Shown here: positions 7,343-14,345 of the stretch, one piece after another | Layout of the letters: every line of letters starts with the position of its first letter | Numbering within the stretch: position 1 is the stretch's first letter | Source of the DNA: DATARH01 sp035604035 | GTDB taxonomy: Bacteria > Pseudomonadota > Alphaproteobacteria > ATCC43930 > CGMCC-115725 | Length of the DNA: 19,828 bases | NCBI GenBank assembly: GCA_035604035.1 | Contig: DATNJF010000209.1 | Coordinates: 1 to 19,828, forward strand | Direction: 5' to 3' | Translations under genes and position numbers: made by a program | Notes under the pieces: model-generated | Databases searched by the model: none | Seen by the model: the letters and a program-made list of their open reading frames with translations, nothing else | What the model was told of the DNA's origin: nothing

Positions 7343-7578
7343 GTTTCATCCCGGTCGCGGTCGTGACGAAGCTGCTCGACAATGCTGGGCCCGGGTAGTC
7401 GTCCGATGCTGCGGCGGATTTCGTTAAGGCGTTCGGTCGCGGCGGCCCGATCGAGACCGACGGCGCGCGCTAAGGCGCGGCGCGCTTGTTCTTCGGTCGA
7501 GGTGCCACTCGCCGCTGCGAGACGACGCAGCGCGTCGATCACCGCGTCGTCGAGATTCCGAACGACTATCCGTCCCAT
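7339..7578 (-). CDS. vapB: FitA/VapB-like ribbon-helix-helix antitoxin
   Basis: A 79-residue antitoxin partner of the PIN toxin. The N-terminal half (MGRIVVRNLDDAVIDALRRL, then AAASGTSTEEQARRALARAV) is a FitA-type ribbon-helix-helix DNA-binding domain: the first strand contacts operator DNA as a dimer. The charged C-terminal tail (NEIRRSIGRLPGPSIVEQ and on) should wrap round VapC and block its active site. The complex normally represses its own promoter; the strong candidate promoter immediately upstream contains an 8-bp palindrome that could be part of the operator. The ATG at 7578 has no usefully placed ribosome binding site, in keeping with a leaderless message. Confidence 0.9.
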   Translation of the reverse strand: MGRIVVRNLDDAVIDALRRLAAASGTSTEEQARRALARAVGLDRAAATERLNEIRRSIGRLPGPSIVEQLRHDRDRDET

Positions 7579-7584
7579 CGCCTC

Positions 7585-7613
7585 AGTCTAGGGACGACGT
7601 GATATCAATGCAA
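7585..7613 (-). promoter_or_regulatory. vapBC promoter with palindromic operator candidate
   Basis: On the minus strand TTGCAT (7608-7613) and TAGACT (7585-7590) are separated by exactly 17 bases. The spacer begins with the perfect palindrome TGATATCA (7600-7607), placed where a ribbon-helix-helix antitoxin dimer could block RNA polymerase. The -10 box ends 6 bases before the vapB ATG, so transcription probably starts on the start codon. The site is predicted by sequence alone. Confidence 0.6.
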
Positions 7614-7627
7614 TCGCTTCTGAGTGC

Positions 7628-8677
7628 TTAGTGAAAGCGCGGCTTCACTTCCTCACACAGCAATTGAAGCGCGCGCATCACCCCGTCATGGGGGATTTTT
7701 CCGCCGCAATTCAGTTCGGCGAGGATGCCGTCGAGGCCGATCTCCTCTTGCACCTCGCGCAGCCGCGCGGTGAAGCTGTCGGGGGTGCCGCAGATGACCT
7801 GCGTCGCCAGCGCCTCGTCGAAGGTCAGCCCCTCGAGCCGTTCGACCCGCTTCATGCGCTGCACCGCGACCTCACCGCCGGCGCGGCGCGCGGAGTCGCG
7901 GCCGAGCTCGGCCTGATAGGCAAAGAAGCTCATCAGGCTGTCCTTCAATTCGGCGCGGGCGCGTTCCTCGGTATCGGCGAGGTAGGCGGGGACGCGCAGA
8001 TAGACCTGGCCGTTTCCGGGATGGCCGGCTTCCTTGTAGGCGGCGCGGTAGGCCTCGATATAGGGCACGAGCTGCTTGAACGGGCCTTGCCGGACGGCAA
8101 CAAAGACCGGGAAGCCGAGCTTGCCGATGGCCGGGAAGGTCTCCGGCGTCGCGCCGGCCATGCGTATCTCCGGCCACGGCTTCTGGTAGGGCTTTGGCGA
8201 CAGCGAGACATTGTCGAAGCTGTGATACTTGCCCTGGTACGAGAAACTATCCTGGGTCCATGCGAGCTTGAGGATGTCGAGCGTCTCGGCGAAGCGCTCG
8301 CGGCTCTCGTCGTAGGAAATGCCGTATTCCTCATAGGTGCGCACGACGCCGCTGCGGCCGATGCCGTAGATCAGCCGCCCGTGGCTGACCTGGTCGACAG
8401 TCGCAGCTTCCTCGGCGAGGCGCAGCGGATGCGACAAGGGCAGCACCTGCACCGCCAGCCCGATGCGGACCCGCTCGGTGCAGGTGGCGATGGCGCTCGC
8501 CACCATCATCGGCGCCGACAGCACCGAACGCTCGGGCGCGCCGTGCAGCTCGGCCAGCCAGACCGCGTCGAGGCCCCATTTGTCCGCCGCCGCGACCTCG
8601 CCCAGGGCCTGGTCGAAAGCGGCGCTTTCACCCGCCTGTCCGACCGGCGGAAACTCCATAAACGTGCCGAATTCCAT
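7628..8677 (-). CDS. LLM-class flavin-dependent oxidoreductase (bacterial luciferase-like monooxygenase)
   Basis: A cytoplasmic TIM-barrel enzyme of 349 residues in the luciferase-like family, which uses FMNH2 or F420 to oxidise a small organic substrate. Recognisable parts are the first strand MEFGTFMEF, AAADKWGLDAVWLAELHG (about 30-47), RVRIGLAVQVLPLSHPLRLAEEAATVDQVSHGR and GIGRSG (about 70-110), the middle strand KPWPEIRMAGATPETF, and VICGTPDSFTARL near 300. The ATG at 8677 has a GGAG 8 bases upstream. The gene stands alone between the divergent small secreted gene and vapBC, with 49 bases separating its end from the vapB start. No flavin reductase is adjacent. Substrate is unknown; in this neighbourhood a role in degrading organic compounds is plausible but only inferred. 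Confidence 0.9.
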   Translation of the reverse strand: MEFGTFMEFPPVGQAGESAAFDQALGEVAAADKWGLDAVWLAELHGAPERSVLSAPMMVASAIATCTERVRIGLAVQVLPLSHPLRLAEEAATVDQVSHGRLIYGIGRSGVVRTYEEYGISYDESRERFAETLDILKLAWTQDSFSYQGKYHSFDNVSLSPKPYQKPWPEIRMAGATPETFPAIGKLGFPVFVAVRQGPFKQLVPYIEAYRAAYKEAGHPGNGQVYLRVPAYLADTEERARAELKDSLMSFFAYQAELGRDSARRAGGEVAVQRMKRVERLEGLTFDEALATQVICGTPDSFTARLREVQEEIGLDGILAELNCGGKIPHDGVMRALQLLCEEVKPRFH

Positions 8678-8759
8678 CGTGTCGACTCCAGCCCAAATCC
8701 GCGCCTAGCTCAGCATGAGCGTCGCCGCCGGCGCAAGCGCGGGTTGCGCAGGGCAGACC

Positions 8760-8832
8760 GGAAACGCTCCGGGGCAGGAACGTTTCGTTGGCTCGCCGCA
8801 TATATCCGGTCAGGAGGCGGAACGCCGCCTTC
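8760..8832 (+). promoter_or_regulatory. Possible EcfG-type promoter and leader hairpin of the small secreted protein gene
   Basis: GGAAA (8760-8764) lies 16 bases before CGTT (8781-8784), one mismatch from the alphaproteobacterial general-stress sigma factor consensus GGAAC-N16/17-CGTT. Downstream, 8813-8832 forms an 8-bp stem (one G-U pair) with an AACG loop, just ahead of the GGGAG ribosome binding site at 8840-8844. No convincing sigma-70 boxes are seen here. Both elements are tentative; short GC-rich motifs arise by chance. Confidence 0.25.
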
Positions 8833-8852
8833 ACCGCTAGGGAGTCTGACCA

Positions 8853-9137
8853 ATGCGTTACTTGCGTGGCGCGGCTGTAGCGCTGGTGGCAACGGGCGCG
8901 GTGCTCTTGCCGCTGTCCGATGCATCGGCGCGTTGCTGGAGATGTGGGCCCGGACCGATCTTTTGGCCGTTCGCTGCGGCCGCCGCCGTGGTCGGCACCG
9001 CCGCGGCAATCGCCACCGCGCCCCTCCGTGCGTTTGCCCCGCCCCCGGCCTACTATCCGCCGCCGGCACCTTATTATCCGCCCGCCTATTACGCGCCGCC
9101 GCCGGGCTACTACCCGGGTTACTATTACGGGCGCTGA
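8853..9137 (+). CDS. Small exported Tyr/Pro-rich protein
   Basis: A 94-residue protein of unknown function. The ATG at 8853 follows GGGAG by 8 bases. Residues 1-26 form a signal peptide (basic MRYLR, hydrophobic core, ASA cleavage motif). The mature part begins with a Cys-x2-Cys pair (RCWRCG, C28 and C31), then an Ala-rich hydrophobic stretch (about 40-56) and a tail of repeated PPP/YYP units such as AYYPPPAPYYPPAYY ending in YYYGR. The hydrophobic stretch may be a membrane anchor, leaving the Pro/Tyr tail extended in the periplasm or at the surface. Similar small proteins are common and uncharacterised in alphaproteobacteria. It lies divergent from the LLM gene and 67 bases before the cupin gene, so the two small genes may share a transcript. 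Confidence 0.75.
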   Translation: MRYLRGAAVALVATGAVLLPLSDASARCWRCGPGPIFWPFAAAAAVVGTAAAIATAPLRAFAPPPAYYPPPAPYYPPAYYAPPPGYYPGYYYGR

Positions 9138-9204
9138 TCGGCGCTGGCGCCTCGCTCTCGCCCGCCGCTAAGATGCGGTGAACTATTGGAGAGGAGGCGC
9201 CGCG

Positions 9205-9555
9205 ATGCGGGTCCACAATCTTTACGTCGACGCCCAGGGCGAGACGCATTTCCGCGACATCGAGATCGAATGGGCTGAGCAGACCAATGCCGGCAAATTG
9301 TCGAAACGGCTGCCGGCGACCGGCATCATCTTCCGCGAGGTGCAGCCCGATTACGACCTCGACTGGCACCCGGCGCCGCGCCGCCAGTACATCATCAATC
9401 TCGACGCCGGGGTGAAGATCACCGCGAGCGACGGCGAAGCCCGCATCATCAAGGCGGGCGAGGTGATCCTCGTCGAGGACACCAGCGGCAAGGGGCATCT
9501 GTCGCAGGCGGTCGAGGGCAAGATCCGTAATTGCATCTTCGTGCCGGTGGAGTAG
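9205..9555 (+). CDS. Small cupin-fold protein of unknown function
   Basis: A 116-residue cytoplasmic protein with a single cupin-like barrel. The ATG at 9205 has a strong GAGGAGG seven bases upstream; an in-frame GTG at 9178 is rejected because that ribosome binding site would then lie within the gene. The core reads DLDWHPAPRRQYIINLDAGVKITASDGEARIIKAGEVILVED from about residue 51, with the turn GEARIIKAGEVIL typical of the second cupin motif. The usual His-x-His metal pair of motif 1 is not present; H55 and H98 are the only well-placed histidines, so metal binding and catalysis are uncertain. It ends 7 bases from the convergent alpha/beta hydrolase gene. Substrate is unknown. Confidence 0.82.
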   Translation: MRVHNLYVDAQGETHFRDIEIEWAEQTNAGKLSKRLPATGIIFREVQPDYDLDWHPAPRRQYIINLDAGVKITASDGEARIIKAGEVILVEDTSGKGHLSQAVEGKIRNCIFVPVE

Positions 9556-9562
9556 CCCTCCC

Positions 9563-10441
9563 TCACATCCCCAAGATCGATCCCGTGCTGGCGCGCGGAT
9601 CGCGACGCGGCCAGCGGCCGCTCTCGACCTGATGAAAGAAATCGTCGCAGAGGCGGTTGAAGAGGTCGGGTTCCTCAAGATTGAGCGCGTGGCCGGTATT
9701 GGGCAGCACGACCAGCGCCGCGCTCTTGATGTGCCGCTTCATCAACAGGCCTGGTTCGAGGCAGGGGTCGTCCTCATCGCCGGTGGCGATGAGGGTCGGG
9801 ACGTCGAGCGCCTTCATTTTGTCGACCAGGTCCCACAGCGAGGGACGCCGCGCCTGGACGCCGCGCATCGTGTTGGCCGCGCCCAGGGTCGAATGCTCGG
9901 CCAACTGCGCCATGAATTCGGCGTAGCCGCGCGGGTCCTTGTTGGCGTATTGCACCCGGGTCGGCCCGGCGCCATAGGTCTTGGCGACCTCGGCCATGCC
10001 CTTCTCAGCGATCTGTGCCGCGGTGCGCGTGGTCTCGTCGTGAAATTGCTGACGCTTATCGGGCGCGGCGCCGTAACCGCAGCCGGCGACGACCAACGAC
10101 AGTGCGCGAGCCGGGTAGGCGAAACCGAAATGCAAGGTCGCGAACCCGCCCATCGAGATGCCGACGACATGCGCCTTTTCGATCTTCAGCTCGTCGAGCA
10201 CGGCGCGAATATCGTCGCGCGCCCGCTCCTGCGAATAGCGCTCGAAAGTGTTGGGCACATCTGAGGGCGGATAGCCGCGCGCGTTGTAGACGACGCAGCG
10301 ATAGCGCCGGGAGAAATAGCGCACCTGCGGCTCGTAGCTGCGCAAGTCGCCGGCAAACTCGTGGACAAAGACCACCGGCGTGCCGCTGCCGGTTTCCTCG
10401 TAATAGAGTTTGACGCCGTCATCGGTGGTCAGATGGGCCAT
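9563..10441 (-). CDS. Alpha/beta-fold hydrolase
   Basis: A serine hydrolase of 292 residues resembling 3-oxoadipate enol-lactonase and related esterases. The predicted oxyanion-hole region is VFVHEFAG (24-31), the nucleophile is S96 in VGISMGGF, the acid is D222 or D224 in IATGDEDDP, and the base is H251 in PNTGHALNLEEP. The replacement of the common HG dipeptide by HEFAG in the oxyanion loop is mildly unusual. A strong GAGGAGG ribosome binding site precedes the ATG at 10441. It begins 38 bases after the duplicated-domain lipoprotein gene on the same strand and could be the last gene of the lgt transcript. A role in aromatic breakdown alongside the Rieske oxygenase is possible, but proximity is the only argument. 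Confidence 0.9.
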   Translation of the reverse strand: MAHLTTDDGVKLYYEETGSGTPVVFVHEFAGDLRSYEPQVRYFSRRYRCVVYNARGYPPSDVPNTFERYSQERARDDIRAVLDELKIEKAHVVGISMGGFATLHFGFAYPARALSLVVAGCGYGAAPDKRQQFHDETTRTAAQIAEKGMAEVAKTYGAGPTRVQYANKDPRGYAEFMAQLAEHSTLGAANTMRGVQARRPSLWDLVDKMKALDVPTLIATGDEDDPCLEPGLLMKRHIKSAALVVLPNTGHALNLEEPDLFNRLCDDFFHQVESGRWPRRDPRASTGSILGM

Positions 10442-10479
10442 CGCTATTCCTCCTCACGGGCTCGCCCGCCATCCTAGAC

Positions 10480-11562
10480 TCAATGCGGCAGGTATACGCC
10501 GCGCTTTGGCAGAAGCACCGGTACGTCTGTCTGTGTATCCAGGGTTGGGCTGACGTTGACCGGCGGCAGATTGACCGCCGGCGAAGCGATATTGCCGGGC
10601 GCCGGCGGCGAATTCGGCGAAACCGGGGGCAATGTCTGCGCAGCGGCGGGCGGCGCCGGCGCGGATGCCGGCGGCGGGGTCGCGGCGCCAAGCTTCACCG
10701 GCGGGGCGCCGCGATCGACGAGCTGCATGATCCCGTCGCCGGCGGAGATCGCAACGCTATAGGCGATATCGCCCCACGCCCCGTCGAGCCGGCCGCGCGG
10801 CAAGTCGTTTTCCTGCACCACCGTGCCGATTTCGGCGCCGGTGGCGCGCGATACGCGCCAGACGATTTTGACGTGCTGCTTGTCGCCCTTGGTCTCGATC
10901 GAAACAATGGCATCGACCTCGAGATCGGGCTTGCCTCTCGCGGCATCGACGAGTTCGACATCGGCGTGCTTCAGCACCGCGGTCATCGACGTGGCAAGCG
11001 AGTCGTTGCCATCGCCCGGCGCGCCGGCGACCGTGCGGACCGCGACGCGCACGCGTCCACCCGTCTGCTGCTGCTCTTTTGGCGTCGTCTCGGTGATGAG
11101 CGAGGCGAGCACATCGACCCCGGCAGCGGCAAGCGCATCGACCTGCGCGTCGGCGCCCTGCTGCCAATCGCGGACCGAGCCGGAAAGCTGGGTACGGTGC
11201 TCGCTGACGATCTTGCCGGCCGGATCGTGCAGCCGCCAGAACATGGTGACGGTGGCCTTGCCGTCCTGCGGTGGGCCTTCCTCGACGCGGCCGTCGAGCG
11301 TGTAGCCCGAATGGCTTGTCGTCGTTGCGCTGGCGGTGATGTCGCGCTTTAACAGCTCGGCGGCGATCGCGGCGCTGAGCTTTGTCGCCGTGGCCCGAGG
11401 CTCCCCGTCGAAATTGCCGACGGCGATGTCGATGCTGCCGGGCACCTGCAGCAGCGCCGCCGGCGGGCGGTCGTCGGCGAACGGATGCGGTAGCGGCTGG
11501 CAGGCGGCGAGGGCGGCAAGAGCCAACCCGGTTAGCGTGGCGCTCCAGTGTCGGCCCGTCAC
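10480..11562 (-). CDS. Lipoprotein with two tandem copies of the same domain and a Pro-rich tail
   Basis: A predicted lipoprotein of 360 residues and unknown function. With the GTG start at 11562 it begins MTGRHWSATLTGLALAALAAC, a lipoprotein signal peptide with the lipidated cysteine at C21. A much longer open frame runs upstream, but it only overlaps pgeF and is not coding. Residues about 43-157 and 170-283 look like diverged copies of one alpha/beta domain: compare KATVTMFWRLHDPAGKIVSE with KQHVKIVWRVSRATGAEIGT, and the following DWQQGADAQVDALAAAGVDVL with GAWGDIAYSVAISAGDGIMQL. The last 75 residues are Pro/Ala-rich. The start overlaps the stop of a 23-codon ORF by four bases (GTGA), which implies coupled translation since no other ribosome binding site is evident. 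It is likely an outer- or inner-membrane lipoprotein processed by Lgt from the same operon. Confidence 0.83.
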   Translation of the reverse strand: MTGRHWSATLTGLALAALAACQPLPHPFADDRPPAALLQVPGSIDIAVGNFDGEPRATATKLSAAIAAELLKRDITASATTTSHSGYTLDGRVEEGPPQDGKATVTMFWRLHDPAGKIVSEHRTQLSGSVRDWQQGADAQVDALAAAGVDVLASLITETTPKEQQQTGGRVRVAVRTVAGAPGDGNDSLATSMTAVLKHADVELVDAARGKPDLEVDAIVSIETKGDKQHVKIVWRVSRATGAEIGTVVQENDLPRGRLDGAWGDIAYSVAISAGDGIMQLVDRGAPPVKLGAATPPPASAPAPPAAAQTLPPVSPNSPPAPGNIASPAVNLPPVNVSPTLDTQTDVPVLLPKRGVYLPH

Positions 11563-11630
11563 AGGATCATCGCGCAGGTGACAAGCAGACCGAGCAGGCA
11601 GGCCGCGGCGAAGAGGATCAGATAGGGCAT
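11559..11630 (-). CDS. Putative 23-residue hydrophobic membrane peptide
   Basis: A tiny ORF between pgeF and the lipoprotein gene. It starts with ATG at 11630, 8 bases after the pgeF stop, and encodes 23 residues beginning MPYLILFAAACLLG and ending VTCAMIL, almost wholly hydrophobic and long enough to cross a membrane once. Its TGA overlaps the GTG start of the lipoprotein by four bases (GTGA), the same kind of overlap seen between other genes of this operon. The ribosome binding site is weak (AGGGCGAC), so it may depend on ribosomes leaving pgeF. It could be a real membrane microprotein or merely a translational link to the lipoprotein start. No homologue is recognised. Confidence 0.5.
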   Translation of the reverse strand: MPYLILFAAACLLGLLVTCAMIL

Positions 11631-11638
11631 CGGTCGCC

Positions 11639-12403
11639 CTAGCCCGCGAGGACGATCGCCGCCAGCGCGCGCCCGTAATCGCGTTCGCCGGTGAGGCAGG
11701 CTCGCCGGTAGCTGAAGAAGCGGCCGGGGTCGACGACGGTGTCGTGCGGCGCCCGCTCGATCGCCGCGAGCCCGAGGCGCTCGAGGCGGTGCGCGATATA
11801 GCCGCTGAGATCGAAGCGGAAATGGCCGGGCCGCGCCGCTGGCACGAAGAAGGCGCCGCTATCGGCGTCGATCGCGGCGAAACGCGGCGGGAATTCCGGC
11901 CCGACCTCGTAGGATTCCTGGCCGATGCACGGCCCGATCGCGGCCCGGATGTGGTTCGCGCGGGCGCCCTCCCGCACCATCGCGGCGACGGTTGCTTCGG
12001 CGACCCCGTCAAGCGCGCCGCGCCAGCCACCATGCGCGGCGCCGATGACCCCAGCTTCGGTGTCGGCGAAGAGAATGGGCGCGCAATCCGCCGCCAGCAC
12101 GCCGAGCGCGATGCCGGGCACGGTTGTCACCATGCCGTCGGCGCGCGGCGAATCCTCGCGCCGCCAGGGCGTTTCCACCTTAAGGACCTTGGCGCTGTGG
12201 ACCTGATAGCAGGTGACGAGCCGGCCCTCGGCGAGGCGCAGCCGCTCCATCGCGATGGCGCGGTTGCGCGCGACGTTGTCCGGGTTGTCGCCAGAGCCAA
12301 AACCGCAATTCAGCGAGGCGAACATCCCCTCGCTGACCCCGCCCTCGCGGGTGAAGAACGCGTGGCGGATCGCGGCGCTGTCGAGCACGTCGAGGGTCAG
12401 CAT
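11639..12403 (-). CDS. pgeF: Peptidoglycan editing factor PgeF (laccase-domain, YfiH family)
   Basis: A 254-residue protein of the multicopper-oxidase-like YfiH/PgeF family (formerly polyphenol oxidase). In E. coli PgeF removes misincorporated L-serine from UDP-MurNAc precursors, keeping L-alanine at position 1 of the peptidoglycan stem. The zinc/copper-site residues are visible: H69 (CYQVHSA), C107 (LAADCAPILF) and H124 (GAAHGGWRG), with other family blocks NCGFGSGDNPDNVARNR and GPCIGQESYEVG. The ATG at 12403 overlaps the methyltransferase stop by seven bases and has GGGGAA upstream within that gene; the open frame extending to 12526 is methyltransferase sequence. It fits the cell-envelope theme of the operon. 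Confidence 0.92.
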   Translation of the reverse strand: MLTLDVLDSAAIRHAFFTREGGVSEGMFASLNCGFGSGDNPDNVARNRAIAMERLRLAEGRLVTCYQVHSAKVLKVETPWRREDSPRADGMVTTVPGIALGVLAADCAPILFADTEAGVIGAAHGGWRGALDGVAEATVAAMVREGARANHIRAAIGPCIGQESYEVGPEFPPRFAAIDADSGAFFVPAARPGHFRFDLSGYIAHRLERLGLAAIERAPHDTVVDPGRFFSYRRACLTGERDYGRALAAIVLAG

Positions 12404-13494
12404 GGTTCCCCGCCAAAACCGGCCGGCGCTGGGATACCCGGCGAGGTCACCGCTAGCACCTTGAACAAGGTGCCCATCTCTTGGGGATCGATCAAGCGCC
12501 GCAGCCCGGTTTCGAGGGCGCCACACTGGGCGAAATCGGCATTCCGCAGTAGCGCCGCGAGCCGTGCCTCGGCGCCGAGCGCGGTGAGAAACGCGCTCTG
12601 CGTCACCGGGCCGTGGACCGCCGCGCCAGCCGTCCGCGCCGTTTCGGCGAATGCGGCGAAATCGACATGCGCGGAGAGATCCGCTTCGCCGGGCCGGTCG
12701 AGGACACTGGCGCCCCGATGTGCGCTGATCGCGGTCAGGGTGTTGCCGGGCGATCCCTCGGCATAGCCGTAATCGATGAACAGCGCCGCGCCGGGCTGCC
12801 GGGCGAGCCGCTCGGCGAGGATGGTGGCGAGCGTCGCGGCGGCCGGGCAGATTTCGACGACGGCGCCCGGCCCGGCATCGCGCAAGGCTGACGGCACCAG
12901 CAGGCTCAATGCCCGGCTTTCCGGCCCGTCGGCGAAGGCCAGGCGGCTGCTCGCGTCGGTCGCGACCATGCGCTCTGCCCAGTGCGTGCGGCCGCGCACC
13001 AATTGGCGGATCGGCAGCGCGTCGATGAATTCGTTGGCGACCAGCAGAAGCGGCCCGTCCGGCACCTCGTCGAAGCTCGATACCCAGACGGGTTCGATGC
13101 CCTTTAGCGTTTGCCGTTGCGTTTCACGGAGCAGCGGGCTGGCCTCGACCAGGTAGGCGCGCAGGGCTTCGTGGAGACCGTCGACGTGCCGGGTAGCTCG
13201 CAGGAAATCCGCCATCAGCGTGCCGCGTCCAGGCCCGAGTTCGGCCAGAATGACCGGGTTGGGCGATCCCATAAGTCGCCACAGATCGGTGGACCACAAC
13301 CCGATCAGCTCGCCGAAAATCTGGCTGATCTCCGGCGCGGTCACGAAGTCGCCGCAGGCGCCGAGCGGGTTGCGGCGCGCGTAGTAGCCGCAATCCGGAT
13401 CGTGCAGCGCCACCGCCATATAGGCGGCGATCGTCATCGGCCCATGTGCACGAATGTGTCGAACAAGCCGCTCGGTAAGGTCGGGGACGCTCAT
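12397..13494 (-). CDS. Class I SAM-dependent methyltransferase, MidA/NDUFAF7 family (COG1565)
   Basis: A 365-residue methyltransferase. Mitochondrial NDUFAF7 dimethylates an arginine of complex I subunit NDUFS2 during assembly; the bacterial substrate is less certain. Typical family blocks are the N-terminus MTIAAYMAVALHDPDCGYYA, GDFVTAPEISQIFGELIGLW (about 48-67), the SAM-binding motif I AELGPGRGTLMADFLRA, LLVANEFIDALPIRQ in the middle, and LFIDYGYAEG. The start ATG at 13494 shares four bases (ATGA) with the lgt stop, and its end overlaps pgeF by seven bases, so the three are one translationally coupled operon. An upstream in-frame start at 13533 lies wholly within lgt and is not needed. Alphaproteobacteria often keep lgt, this methyltransferase and pgeF together. 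Confidence 0.91.
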   Translation of the reverse strand: MSVPDLTERLVRHIRAHGPMTIAAYMAVALHDPDCGYYARRNPLGACGDFVTAPEISQIFGELIGLWSTDLWRLMGSPNPVILAELGPGRGTLMADFLRATRHVDGLHEALRAYLVEASPLLRETQRQTLKGIEPVWVSSFDEVPDGPLLLVANEFIDALPIRQLVRGRTHWAERMVATDASSRLAFADGPESRALSLLVPSALRDAGPGAVVEICPAAATLATILAERLARQPGAALFIDYGYAEGSPGNTLTAISAHRGASVLDRPGEADLSAHVDFAAFAETARTAGAAVHGPVTQSAFLTALGAEARLAALLRNADFAQCGALETGLRRLIDPQEMGTLFKVLAVTSPGIPAPAGFGGEPC

Positions 13495-14306
13495 CGCGCC
13501 GACGAGGCGGCAGGCGGGCGTCGCCAAGCGCACCAGATGAAAATCGCGCCGGCGATCAGCACCGGGATCGACAGCAGCTGTCCCATTGTCGTGCCTAACA
13601 TCAGGAAGCCGAGTTGCGCGTCGGGCTGACGGAACAGCTCTCCGGACATGCGCGCCACCGCATAGCCGGCGAGGAAGATGCCGGTTTCGAGCCCTGGCCG
13701 CCGCCGCGCGCCGCGATGCTCGGTAATGAGGAGGAAGAGGAACAGGAGGAGGCCTTCGCAGGCAGCCTCGTAGAGCTGGCTCGGATGGCGCGGCAGCGGG
13801 CCGCCGCCAGGAAAGACCATCGCCCAGGGGACGTCGGTTTCGCGCCCGTAGAGCTCGCCGTTGATGAAATTGGCGATGCGGCCGAAGAAGAGGCCGATCG
13901 GTATCGCCTCGATGACGATGTCAGCGAGGGCCAGGATCGAGAGTTGGCGCCGGCGGGCGAACAGGACGATCGCCAAGGTGACGCCGAGCGCACCGCCATG
14001 GAACGACATCCCGCCGTGCCACAGATAGAGCGCCTGGATCGGGTGCTCGGCGTAATACGCCAGATTATAGAACAGCACGTAGCCGATGCGGCCGCCGAGC
14101 ACGACGCCGAGCGTCGCCCACACGAGGAAATCGTCGATATCCTTGCGGGCGATGAGGTTGGGCGGCTGGTCGGCGAGCATCAGGCAATAGCGCCAGCCGA
14201 TGATCAGCCCGACGATATAGGCGAGCGCGTACCAGCGGATCGCGAACGGCCCCAATGAGACCGCGATCGGGTCGATCGTTGGGAAGGGGATGACGAAAAG
14301 CGGCAT
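13491..14306 (-). CDS. lgt: Prolipoprotein diacylglyceryl transferase
   Basis: An inner-membrane enzyme of 271 residues that transfers the diacylglyceryl group of phosphatidylglycerol to the lipobox cysteine of prolipoproteins, the first step of lipoprotein maturation. It has about seven hydrophobic segments and the family signature FGRIANFINGELYGRETDVPW (first residue about 141). Residues essential in E. coli Lgt fall at the same numbers: H103 (GGMSFHGG), R143, N146 and G154. It starts the operon with the methyltransferase and pgeF, and the cluster encodes or borders several lipoproteins that are its substrates. The ATG at 14306 lacks a ribosome binding site; a TATAAG sequence (14315-14320) lies just 8 bases upstream, which suggests a leaderless or near-leaderless start. 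Confidence 0.97.
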   Translation of the reverse strand: MPLFVIPFPTIDPIAVSLGPFAIRWYALAYIVGLIIGWRYCLMLADQPPNLIARKDIDDFLVWATLGVVLGGRIGYVLFYNLAYYAEHPIQALYLWHGGMSFHGGALGVTLAIVLFARRRQLSILALADIVIEAIPIGLFFGRIANFINGELYGRETDVPWAMVFPGGGPLPRHPSQLYEAACEGLLLFLFLLITEHRGARRRPGLETGIFLAGYAVARMSGELFRQPDAQLGFLMLGTTMGQLLSIPVLIAGAIFIWCAWRRPPAASSAR

Positions 14307-14345
14307 CGCCGCGGCTTATAGATGGCGCCTCACCCGGCCTCGGCG

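Noticed and set aside
9040..9130. Repeated Tyr/Pro codons read as a tandem DNA repeat or CRISPR-like array
   Set aside because: The repetition is at amino-acid level inside a coding gene with irregular unit length; there are no spacers or constant repeats.
7631..9181. Long plus-strand open frame of 516 codons
   Set aside because: It lies antisense to the LLM oxidoreductase gene and then out of frame with the small secreted gene; its residues show no domain, and such frames are expected in GC-rich coding DNA.
11563..12033. N-terminal extension of the duplicated-domain lipoprotein
   Set aside because: The extension only covers pgeF and the mini-ORF in another frame, has low-complexity Arg/Ser composition, and would bury the lipoprotein signal peptide in the middle of the protein.
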